Positions 9,105 to 17,654 of a stretch of DNA of 32,964 bases are shown here, in pieces. The stretch spans positions 1 through 32,964 of the forward strand of contig JAISPZ010000057.1 in assembly GCA_031274555.1 (NCBI GenBank), given 5' to 3'. The translations under genes and the position numbers were made by a program. Position 1 is the first letter of the stretch. Every line of letters starts with the position of its first letter. The notes below the pieces were generated by a model that was not told the DNA's origin, did not search any database, and saw only the letters and a list, made by a program, of their open reading frames with translations. Source of the stretch: Bacteroidales bacterium. Its GTDB lineage: Bacteria > Bacteroidota > Bacteroidia > Bacteroidales > P3.

Positions 9105-9653
9105 ATGCCGCAAAGCAAAAACAAAACAGTTCTCTTTGACATCGAAAAAGCGTTGAAGCCGTACATTATTGCGGACGCGCTGCCTGTCGTTGTTAAGTGG
9201 ATAGAGGCTCACCCTGTCCATTTGGCTTTTTCGGAGCGACACGGTCATGCATTAGGATACTATATGCACCCCCGCGCTCACCCGAAAAAACACGCAGACA
9301 CACGCCCCTACATCTCACTCCAAATCCACCTCAACCCCTATCTGTTATTTTTTGTTTTCGTCCACGAATGGGCACATTTGCTGGTACACGAAAGATTTCC
9401 ACAGGCAAAGCCCCACGCCAAAGAATGGAAAGCCATTTTCACCAACCTTATGCAACCCTTTCTAAAGCCAGAAATATTTCCTCCCGACCTGCTCTCCGCC
9501 ATAGTCCATTATTTCCGAAAGCCCACCGCTGCAATATACCCCAATCTCCTCAACACATTCCACCGCTACGGCAAAACCCGCAGCGACTACATCACAGTCT
9601 ATATCGCCCACCAAAAGCAAGGCATCATCCTCCCCTCTCCCCGCACAAAGTAG
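9105..9653 (+). CDS. SprT-like zinc metalloprotease domain protein
   Basis: The protein has 182 residues from ATG 9105; a TTG at 9096 would add only three. The segment VFVHEWAHLLVHERF carries the HExxH zinc site (H87, E88, H91), and the PHAKEWK segment supplies a likely third ligand, H104, at the spacing used by SprT and SPRTN-like proteins. This family includes DNA-protein crosslink proteases and poorly known bacterial relatives. No C-terminal zinc ribbon is visible, so it is a short version. There is no signal peptide, so it is probably cytoplasmic. It begins 22 bases after hicB and may be read from the same transcript. The domain call is good; the substrate is unknown. Confidence 0.75.
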   Translation: MPQSKNKTVLFDIEKALKPYIIADALPVVVKWIEAHPVHLAFSERHGHALGYYMHPRAHPKKHADTRPYISLQIHLNPYLLFFVFVHEWAHLLVHERFPQAKPHAKEWKAIFTNLMQPFLKPEIFPPDLLSAIVHYFRKPTAAIYPNLLNTFHRYGKTRSDYITVYIAHQKQGIILPSPRTK

Positions 9654-9704
9654 CCCCATTTTTACTCAAAAACACCCCTCTCTTAGCAACAAAAGTTCCA
9701 ATAT

Positions 9705-9738
9705 TTTGTAAAATATTGCCAAAAAGTGTGTATCTTAG
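9705..9738 (+). promoter_or_regulatory. Probable promoter of the first giant adhesin
   Basis: TTTG at 9705-9708 is followed after 22 bases by TATCTTAG at 9731-9738, a near match to TAnnTTTG. Transcription would start near 9745, about a dozen bases before the ATG at 9758. The spacing is at the long end of the usual range. Confidence 0.4.
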
Positions 9739-9757
9739 TGGCTTACAATTAAACATA

Positions 9758-12700
9758 ATGAAGCCAAATCATTTGAGCATCTCGCTATTAGGACTGTTTC
9801 TAAGTTCCGTTCAGGCTGCCCCTGTTTTAGAAATCGTGAAGTTAGAAACAGGAACATCCTACATCACATCACTGCGACAGGCAGAGGAAATTCGCCCTGC
9901 GGCAGTAATCACAAACATCGGCACAAGTGCCGCAGTCAATGACACCGTAACGTTCCAGATACCCACCACAACGTGGTCATGCAAAGTGCCGATACCAAAT
10001 ATCAACGTTGGCGACACACTCATTCTCAAAGTCCCACAGGGAAGCGGATACACCGCAACCACAGCAAAGACATATCAGGTAAAAGCCACCGTGGCCGCAG
10101 CCACTGCCACAGTCACAAGCAGTTTCCAAACGACACAAAACAGACTGTCGCAATACAGAGGTCCGGTCACAGGGACATTAGGTATCGGCACTCCTGTAGG
10201 TCAATACGGAAACATATACAGGCTCAATCAATCGGATGTAATCTCAAAAGCGACCATTGACTTTGCACTCTGGGCGCAGGGGCAATTTCCCATACTTGAC
10301 TTCACCATCTCCGTATTTTCAATAGACGAACTAACAAAAGAACTCACAAAAGTATATACTACTCCGACACTTACGCGCCCAAGGGCAGGGAGTGCTACGG
10401 TTGATTTCGCTTTCAGTACCCCACTCCTGTCGGCAGGTCTATATCTGATTACGGCGGATCAATTAAATTCCGAGCCACTCTTTATCACAGGAGATGCAAG
10501 TGATGAGGGTCTTTACAGCGTTTCGGGAAACAATCTCGTTGATGAGGGAAAGGGCGCACTATGTATCTCTTTCTACACAAGTCAGGTAGAGTCGCTAACC
10601 CCCGCCCGCGATGCGAAAGTAGTACCTGTCAGCACACCTGTCAGCCTGACGTTTTTCACCGCTCCCACCCTGTCGCACAGCAACTACTTCCAAATATCCC
10701 CAAACCCGGGCGGCATTTCCGCTTCCGTAAGCGACAAAACAATTAATGTTGCTCACAATACGTTCAATTACAACACACGCTACCGCGTAAGAATGTTAGC
10801 AGACGCTATCAGCAATCAATGGGATACGGTAACATGGTATTTCACTACACAGATGGACCCTTCAAGCTGCAACGCACCCACCGACCTGTCAGTACAGGAC
10901 ATTCAAACCAATCAGGCAAATATTACATGGATTGACAACAACCCCGCCATTACACAATGGGATATTATCTATGGTGTCAAAGGCTTCAACATAAGCACAG
11001 AGGGCACATTTATACAAAATCTCAACAGTCAAAGTTATATTTTGCAAGGTTTGGACGAGGGGAAACAATATGATTTCTACGTTCGCTCCCACTGTCCCAC
11101 AGCGAGTAACAGCGCATGGAGCGCAAAATACACTTTCCGCACAGCACGAACCTCTGTCGATTTGCAAGTCTTCGACCACACCACCGCAACAGTCGGAAAT
11201 CACACTTACGAGGCAAAACTTATCTCTTTCAGTTCCAACCGTCCCGACATTATCACAAATACATCTTATATTAAAGACGGAACATTTAGAAACGGTGAAT
11301 ATATCAACGGAACTCTCTACGCCCTGACACGCGCGGGCATTGACAGCGACAGTATTCTACTTTACGATAAAAACGGAAAAAAACTCAAAAGCATTAGGTT
11401 AGAGCGAGTTTTTAACGATGTGGCGTACGATTACAGCACAGGTACGCTCTACGGTGTATCGGGAACGTCATCCACAGGCGGAGTCGGCACACTCTGCACT
11501 GTCAATATAGAAACAGGTACGGTGCAGGAACTCGGGCAAATATCCCCCCCGATGAGCGGCTTAGCCTGCGATATTAGCGGACAACTGTACGGTATCTCAA
11601 ACGCCGAAGGCACTCTGGGCAACCTGTTCGCCATTAACAAAAGCACAAGGGCTACCACTTTTCTTTTTAATACAAACTACACGCCCAACGGTCTGCAATC
11701 CCTTATGTTCGACCACAACACAGAACGCCTGTTCTGGCTTCTAAACACCACAACAACTATCCCGACAGGCACTCGCCTGCTCGAAATCGACCTGTCTGAC
11801 TATGGCGTGATAGACTATGGTTTTGTGGGAGTGGGAACTGTCGGTCGTTACAATACTTTATATTCGTATTACGACATTGCAACAGACGTTATTCCCGCAC
11901 GTTATGCCACAAAAGTAGCCGAAAACACACCTGTTTCAGTCACTTTCAACATACCTGTAACCACAGAAAATCTTAGCGGTATCACAATCTATCCAGCCAT
12001 ATCTTCTTTTACTCCGTCCCTCAACGGCAACACAATAACGATTGCCCATAGCGATTTTGCTTTCAACACAACTTACACCGTTTCCATCCCGACATCATCA
12101 GGTCTTTATTCGTGGAGTTTCACAACAAAACTTGACCCTGACGGCTGTCACCAGGTGGATAGCATAAGTGTCTTTGAAGTCGGATATAACGAGGCTAAAC
12201 TTAGCTGGACAGACTACGGAAAAGCGTCAGGCTGGCAGATTAAAGTCGGTGAAGGAGATTTTGACCCCAATTTTGGAGGCACTATCTTTCAGGCATTTAC
12301 CAATAAAGGAGCACACGTAACAAACCTGCCAGACGGAGAAGAACTGACTGCCTATATCAGAACTGTTTGCGACAGCACTTCAGGATTTGAAACTTACGGT
12401 GCGTGGAGCAATCCTGCCAGATTTACGACTATGCTTGATTGTCGCGCCACCATTACCGAATTTCCTTATTTTGAGGGTTTTGAAACGCAGAAAGGCACTC
12501 GCTGCTGGATTAGCACCAACTCTGCATATTGGCTTAGAAATACTACAACAGGTGTTGCAAATGCTCATACAGGCAACTTTATATACAGGAGTGAAGCACA
12601 AGACGGTGAGGCTGCGTTTATTACACCAAGGTTGGACATTACAGGCTTAAACAATAATCCTGTGGTTGATTTTTGGTATATGACTCCGATAGACAATTCG

Positions 12701-15700
12701 GGAGTCTTTGATATACTGAATATTTATTATAGAAATTCCGAAAATGGAGAATGGATTTGGCTTTGGGGAACAGACAATTTTGTCAATGAATGGACAAGAA
12801 AAACCGTTTTCCTGCCCAACGGAAGCGACCATTATTATATCGCCTTTGAAAGTGTCAATTTTAACGGTTATGGCGTAAGCATAGACGATGTTTCAATTCA
12901 CGAATTTAATGTGGCAGACGTTGCCGTAAGCAAAATTCAATATCCCGTATCGGGACACGACCATACTTCGACAGAGTCAGTAACAATAGATATTACCAAT
13001 AACGGCAGTGCCGCTGTCAGCAACTATACAGTCGGTTATATGATAGACGGCGTACTTAAAGACTGTCAAGCACTCACACAAAATATTCCATCACTCGGCA
13101 CTTACACATACAACTTCCCGACAAAAGCCGATTTGACAGCAGAAAAAATCTATACAATAAAGGCTTTTGTAAATATGGCGGGCGACTCTGTTTCAAGCAA
13201 CGACACGTTGGTGGCACAAGTCAGGAACTTCACCTGCTCTCCCTCTCACCTGCCGTGGCTCACAGGATTTGAAGATGTAAACGAAAACGAATGTTGGCTC
13301 ACAATTTCCAACAATTACGAAAACAGCAATATAGACAATTACGGCTTTGGAGTTTTATACGCTAACGGTCAGTATGTCTGGCGTTTTTCTTCTTATTACG
13401 AGGAAGCTGTCGATTATAATCAATACCTCATCACTCCCCAAATGCCTGTAACCTCTAACAATAAGAGTATCACATTCAGATATAATATTTATATGCCACA
13501 GGCTGTAGAAACTTTTAGAGTAGGCTATTCAACGACAGATGATGATATTTCTAATTTTATCTGGTCAGAACCTGTAACAATAACAGGAATTGCAGATTGG
13601 AGAACTTACAGCCAAAGATCTATTCCTGCCAATGCCAAATATTTAGCGATTAACTACTGCCCGCAAAGCAGCCAGTACTACCTGTATATAGACGATGTAC
13701 GTGTTGGGGAAGCCGCTGCGACAGATGCGGAAATAACTTCCATCGCCAATCCCGCGAGTGGTCCCAATCTAACAAACGCAGAAACAGTACAGGCTGTTGT
13801 GACTAACTACGGCACAGCGAACATCACAACATTATCTCTCACCCTATACTTTGATGGGGACTCAATCACCACCGAAACATTCACTCAAAATATAGCACCA
13901 CTAACGAGTTACACCTGCACTTTTGCGCATAAATTAGACCTCTCTGCCGAAAGAACTTACCAGATTAAGGTTAAAGTAAGCCTTAACGGTGATGTAATCA
14001 CAAGCAATGACACTCTCGCAAAAGAAGTTATACATTATAACTGCACATATAATTTCCCTTGGACAGAAAATTTTGAATGGGAAAAAATGTCTGAATGTTG
14101 GAGTGTTACAACGGCAGACGATGCGTTTTATAATTGGACATTATCAACATATCTCGCCCATTCAGGATCCAAGTCCATACTTCATCAATATTCGACAGGC
14201 ACGATTGACCACAGACTTGTCAGTCCTGCTATCGTTATGCCAAACGAAACCGCTTATAAATTAGTTTTTTGGAGTTACAACCAATTTGCAGAAAGTTATG
14301 AAAAGGCTGGCAGTGAAAATAGCGTGTGGGTGCACGTTGTGGGCACACCCGACCAAGATTGGGTTAAAGTATGGAACGCCGAAACAGTGTCGGAAGCATG
14401 GGTCAAGGATGGTATCTCTCTCGCTGCCTACAAGGGGCAGACAATACAAGTGGCGTTTAAGTACGCGGGAAATTTCGCGCACAGCTGGTATTTAGACGAT
14501 ATAAGTTTAGAAACTATGCCCGCCTTTGATGCTACTCTGGCTGCTATCAGCAAGCCTGCCTCAACGGAATTTAATATGTCATCCGCAGAGCAAGTCAGCA
14601 TAGTGATTAGAAATAACGGCGAGCAGACCCTCAAAAATTTCAACGCTACTTTGCGGTTGGACGGCGTTTTTATCGCTACCGAAACAATCACGGACTCTAT
14701 CGTTTCAGGCGCAACCCTTACATATACTTTTAATGCAAAATTAGACTTGTCGCTTCCCGGCAAAACCTACACTGTCGGCGTTTCCGTAAGCGTACTTAGC
14801 GATGCATATCCGAGCGACAACGCTTTGAGCAAGAACATTCAGGTATTGGATTGCGGGATTTCGGCAGACCATCTACCGCTCAACTTCGGGTTTGAAATGT
14901 CATCGTGGCCCATAAGCTGCTGGACGCTTATAGATAATGACGGTGACGGCTATAATTGGGACGTAGGAACAAACTCTGTAAATGCTCATTCGGGCAGGCA
15001 GTTTGGCTATTCGGAATCTTATATGATTATAGCGGAAGACTTACAATTTCCGCTAACTCCCGACAATTGGCTTATCACTCCTCCCATTGAAATACCTGCG
15101 GCTCGCGGTGCGGAGCTAACCTACTACGCTGGTGCTGCCGACCCTAACTTTTATCGGGAACACTATGAAATAATGATTTCTACAACAGGTCGCGATATAA
15201 GTGATTTTGAACCTGTTTATGACGAAACACTAATGACAAATCTTTGGCAACGGCGCACCGTTCCTTTAACCGATTACAAAGGTCAGACAATTTATATTGC
15301 ATTCGTTCACAACAAATGTACCGCACAATTCGGTCTATTGCTTGATGATATTTCTGTTTCAGAATTATTTAACAGGGAAATATCATTGAACGAGTTTGTT
15401 GATTTTACCCCTGTAATGTACGGCAACACACAGCCTGTTCAGGTAGTTTTAGCAAATAACGGTGAGGAAATATTAACTGCGACAACGATTAACTGGAAAA
15501 TTGACGGAACGCTTCAACCTGCAATGCAGTGGTCAGGCTCTTTGGCAAAAGGCGAAACCACCACTGTTACTCTAAATGCCGCGTATGAGTTTGCAGACGG
15601 TGCACATACCCTCTGGGCTGCGGCACATATTGACAGTGACGAAAAGCCCGAAAACGACACTGTCACTTACGCTTTTGAAATATACAAATACAAGACTATT

Positions 15701-17479
15701 CCTTATACAACCGAGTTTAACGGCTCATTGGACGAGTGGAAGAGCGTAACGCTTTCTGGGGAAATTAATTTTACATGGGCAAACCAACCTTATCCCCTTA
15801 TCCCGCTTAACTCCCCTACAAGGTCGAATGGGTACGCTATTTACGATTTGGTTCGTAATGGTTTGGGTGGTCCTTTTGATGCTTTGACAGCACTTGTTTC
15901 CCCCGAATTTGACTTTTCAAACGTCTTAAATTCACAGTCGCTCGGTATGGATTTCTTCCATTGGGTGCGCAATGGTCCGGGACAGACTACAATCAGAGTA
16001 CAAGCCTCTACCGACCGTTTTGAAAGCGACATACGCGATATATGGACATGGAGTTCTACCACTGTGGACGAGATACTTGAAGGGAAACAGCAGATTATTC
16101 TTAACTCTTTGCGCGGATTGACGGGTGTCGCATTACGTTTCCTTTATAACGGCGACGAGGCTTTCGGTTGGGGTATTGACGACATTCATATTGATATAGT
16201 CAGCACACAAAACGAATTGTCGATACTTTTTGCAGAGCCTGTGCATACTTTGAACAGACAGGGCGACAACGTGCAGTTTACGGCAACTGTTGTTAATAAC
16301 GGCACTGCCACGCAGAGAAATGTGCCTGTAACGTTCCGCGTAAACGGACAGGATATAGTGAGCACAATTCCAAATATCGCTTATGGCGAGTCGAAACAAA
16401 TGACTGCCACTTGGAATAACGCGGCAGCGGGCGAATTTTACGTTACTGTTTCTGTGCCTGATGACGAAGATAATACGAATAACAATCTAACATTTGTCAA
16501 ATATGTTGCTAACCCATATCAATTAGCGGCAGGCTTTGAGGAAAGCGAGATTTTGGACGATTGGGCTATGTCGGGCGATATTGCGCTTACTTCCTCGCTC
16601 TCTGACGATTTCACAGCGATTGCGCCGTTTGTTTATGATGGTGGAGTGTCGATGGTTGCAGGTGCAATATCTCGTGAGGCTTTTGATGATGTTCTGTTAG
16701 TAACGCCGCTGCTGAATATTTCTGATGGTGATTATATTGTATTTTACTCCAAATATCTTAATATACCAGCGTATGGAACACCTGACATACAGGTAATTTA
16801 TTCGGCAGATTTATCAAGTTGGCGTGTGGCAGGCGACCTTAACTACCTTACCGATGATTGGAAAGCATATAAGGTGATGTTGCCGGAAGCAGGCTCTTTT
16901 TACGTTGCGCTGGCTTGTTCTTCGCCGTTAAGCAATACAGGCAGTATCACTTATATCGCTATTGACCACATTATTGCTCCTCCGGTAGAAAACTTTTATA
17001 ACGTAACATTTACGGTTACAAGTTATGGGGTATCTGTTGAGAATGCTGTTATTACTTTGAACGGTAACACAAATTCTGTGGGTGAATATACGTTTGGCAG
17101 TTTAGCACCGGGTGTATATGAATACAGTGTCAGCAAAGTCGGTGCTGTAACTGCTGTGGGAACAGTAGCAGTCATTAATCAGGATGTTTACAAAGACGTT
17201 CAGTTATTCGGTGTCGGAAACGAAAATATCACTATGTTTGACGGAACTGTAAGTATCGCGCCCAACCCTGTTAGGGATAAGCCTGTAGAGATTACGGTAG
17301 CGGGAAATACCGGTAGTGTTGATGTGGAAGTATGCGATATGCTGGGCAAAATCCATATATCAAAAACATTCACCGGCAGCACGTTCACGCTCGACCTCAC
17401 CGTTGCACCCTCTGGTATGCTGCTCGTAAAAGTCAGCACCGGGAGTGGCAACAACGTCGTACGTATTGTTAAGTTATAG
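9758..17479 (+). CDS. Giant T9SS-secreted multidomain adhesin with cleaved-adhesin and CARDB repeats
   Basis: The protein has 2573 residues. ATG 9758 is chosen because it opens into a signal peptide ending SSVQA; the frame stays open upstream, but that part runs out of frame across the SprT-like gene. The N-terminal third holds a CARDB-like domain, an Ig-like domain (about 277-367), an Fn3 domain (about 370-463), a probable beta-propeller (about 465-711, repeated GTLYGVSG/GQLYGISN strands), then a second Ig-like and Fn3 pair (to about 893). From about 895 six cleaved-adhesin (choice-of-anchor-J type) modules start near 895, 1159, 1431, 1701, 1981 and 2255. Each has a GFE...CW-like opening and usually a YIDD/LDDIS end, and they alternate with CARDB modules marked by NNG. 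Such modules occur in gingipain/HagA haemagglutinin regions. A carboxypeptidase-regulatory-like domain (about 2415-2485) precedes the type IX tail (about 2495-2573, SIAPNPVRDK). The role is inferred as attachment; no catalytic domain was seen. Confidence 0.85.
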   Translation: MKPNHLSISLLGLFLSSVQAAPVLEIVKLETGTSYITSLRQAEEIRPAAVITNIGTSAAVNDTVTFQIPTTTWSCKVPIPNINVGDTLILKVPQGSGYTATTAKTYQVKATVAAATATVTSSFQTTQNRLSQYRGPVTGTLGIGTPVGQYGNIYRLNQSDVISKATIDFALWAQGQFPILDFTISVFSIDELTKELTKVYTTPTLTRPRAGSATVDFAFSTPLLSAGLYLITADQLNSEPLFITGDASDEGLYSVSGNNLVDEGKGALCISFYTSQVESLTPARDAKVVPVSTPVSLTFFTAPTLSHSNYFQISPNPGGISASVSDKTINVAHNTFNYNTRYRVRMLADAISNQWDTVTWYFTTQMDPSSCNAPTDLSVQDIQTNQANITWIDNNPAITQWDIIYGVKGFNISTEGTFIQNLNSQSYILQGLDEGKQYDFYVRSHCPTASNSAWSAKYTFRTARTSVDLQVFDHTTATVGNHTYEAKLISFSSNRPDIITNTSYIKDGTFRNGEYINGTLYALTRAGIDSDSILLYDKNGKKLKSIRLERVFNDVAYDYSTGTLYGVSGTSSTGGVGTLCTVNIETGTVQELGQISPPMSGLACDISGQLYGISNAEGTLGNLFAINKSTRATTFLFNTNYTPNGLQSLMFDHNTERLFWLLNTTTTIPTGTRLLEIDLSDYGVIDYGFVGVGTVGRYNTLYSYYDIATDVIPARYATKVAENTPVSVTFNIPVTTENLSGITIYPAISSFTPSLNGNTITIAHSDFAFNTTYTVSIPTSSGLYSWSFTTKLDPDGCHQVDSISVFEVGYNEAKLSWTDYGKASGWQIKVGEGDFDPNFGGTIFQAFTNKGAHVTNLPDGEELTAYIRTVCDSTSGFETYGAWSNPARFTTMLDCRATITEFPYFEGFETQKGTRCWISTNSAYWLRNTTTGVANAHTGNFIYRSEAQDGEAAFITPRLDITGLNNNPVVDFWYMTPIDNSGVFDILNIYYRNSENGEWIWLWGTDNFVNEWTRKTVFLPNGSDHYYIAFESVNFNGYGVSIDDVSIHEFNVADVAVSKIQYPVSGHDHTSTESVTIDITNNGSAAVSNYTVGYMIDGVLKDCQALTQNIPSLGTYTYNFPTKADLTAEKIYTIKAFVNMAGDSVSSNDTLVAQVRNFTCSPSHLPWLTGFEDVNENECWLTISNNYENSNIDNYGFGVLYANGQYVWRFSSYYEEAVDYNQYLITPQMPVTSNNKSITFRYNIYMPQAVETFRVGYSTTDDDISNFIWSEPVTITGIADWRTYSQRSIPANAKYLAINYCPQSSQYYLYIDDVRVGEAAATDAEITSIANPASGPNLTNAETVQAVVTNYGTANITTLSLTLYFDGDSITTETFTQNIAPLTSYTCTFAHKLDLSAERTYQIKVKVSLNGDVITSNDTLAKEVIHYNCTYNFPWTENFEWEKMSECWSVTTADDAFYNWTLSTYLAHSGSKSILHQYSTGTIDHRLVSPAIVMPNETAYKLVFWSYNQFAESYEKAGSENSVWVHVVGTPDQDWVKVWNAETVSEAWVKDGISLAAYKGQTIQVAFKYAGNFAHSWYLDDISLETMPAFDATLAAISKPASTEFNMSSAEQVSIVIRNNGEQTLKNFNATLRLDGVFIATETITDSIVSGATLTYTFNAKLDLSLPGKTYTVGVSVSVLSDAYPSDNALSKNIQVLDCGISADHLPLNFGFEMSSWPISCWTLIDNDGDGYNWDVGTNSVNAHSGRQFGYSESYMIIAEDLQFPLTPDNWLITPPIEIPAARGAELTYYAGAADPNFYREHYEIMISTTGRDISDFEPVYDETLMTNLWQRRTVPLTDYKGQTIYIAFVHNKCTAQFGLLLDDISVSELFNREISLNEFVDFTPVMYGNTQPVQVVLANNGEEILTATTINWKIDGTLQPAMQWSGSLAKGETTTVTLNAAYEFADGAHTLWAAAHIDSDEKPENDTVTYAFEIYKYKTIPYTTEFNGSLDEWKSVTLSGEINFTWANQPYPLIPLNSPTRSNGYAIYDLVRNGLGGPFDALTALVSPEFDFSNVLNSQSLGMDFFHWVRNGPGQTTIRVQASTDRFESDIRDIWTWSSTTVDEILEGKQQIILNSLRGLTGVALRFLYNGDEAFGWGIDDIHIDIVSTQNELSILFAEPVHTLNRQGDNVQFTATVVNNGTATQRNVPVTFRVNGQDIVSTIPNIAYGESKQMTATWNNAAAGEFYVTVSVPDDEDNTNNNLTFVKYVANPYQLAAGFEESEILDDWAMSGDIALTSSLSDDFTAIAPFVYDGGVSMVAGAISREAFDDVLLVTPLLNISDGDYIVFYSKYLNIPAYGTPDIQVIYSADLSSWRVAGDLNYLTDDWKAYKVMLPEAGSFYVALACSSPLSNTGSITYIAIDHIIAPPVENFYNVTFTVTSYGVSVENAVITLNGNTNSVGEYTFGSLAPGVYEYSVSKVGAVTAVGTVAVINQDVYKDVQLFGVGNENITMFDGTVSIAPNPVRDKPVEITVAGNTGSVDVEVCDMLGKIHISKTFTGSTFTLDLTVAPSGMLLVKVSTGSGNNVVRIVKL

Positions 17480-17522
17480 GGCAATTATAAAGTGCCGCTG
17501 ACGTATGCCCACCAGAGGAAAA

Positions 17523-17550
17523 ATTACGAATTACGAATTACGAATTACGG
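17523..17550. repeat. Four tandem ATTACG(A/G) heptamers
   Basis: ATTACGA occurs three times in direct succession (17523-17529, 17530-17536, 17537-17543), then ATTACGG (17544-17550). The array lies between the convergent adhesin and protease genes. Fourteen bases of it recur in the opposite orientation at 8320-8333 in another intergenic gap, so it is likely a dispersed repeat of this genome. No function is evident. Confidence 0.7.
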
Positions 17551-17555
17551 CTGAC

Positions 17556-17581
17556 GCACTTGTTATCAGTGCATATTTTTT
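17556..17581 (+). terminator. Weak hairpin with T-tract after the first giant adhesin
   Basis: GCACT (17556-17560) can pair with AGTGC (17568-17572) around a seven-base loop, and a six-base T run (17576-17581) follows. The stem is only five bases, so it is a tentative terminator for the plus-strand adhesin gene that ends 76 bases earlier. Confidence 0.35.
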
Positions 17582-17654
17582 GTGCTTGAAAACCGCTGTT
17601 GGTTTTAATCCCTAACTTTTCCCTTTAATACGAAATCTGCAAAAAGGATGGCAC

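Noticed and set aside
9197-9757. Open extension of the giant adhesin frame upstream of 9758
   Set aside because: It overlaps the SprT-like gene in another frame, has no domain, and would place the signal peptide about 187 residues inside the protein. Lack of stops is a composition effect.
17589-17606. AAAACC/GGTTTT hairpin as terminator of the minus-strand protease gene
   Set aside because: The stem is six A/T-rich bases with no T-tract on the minus strand, too weak to call.
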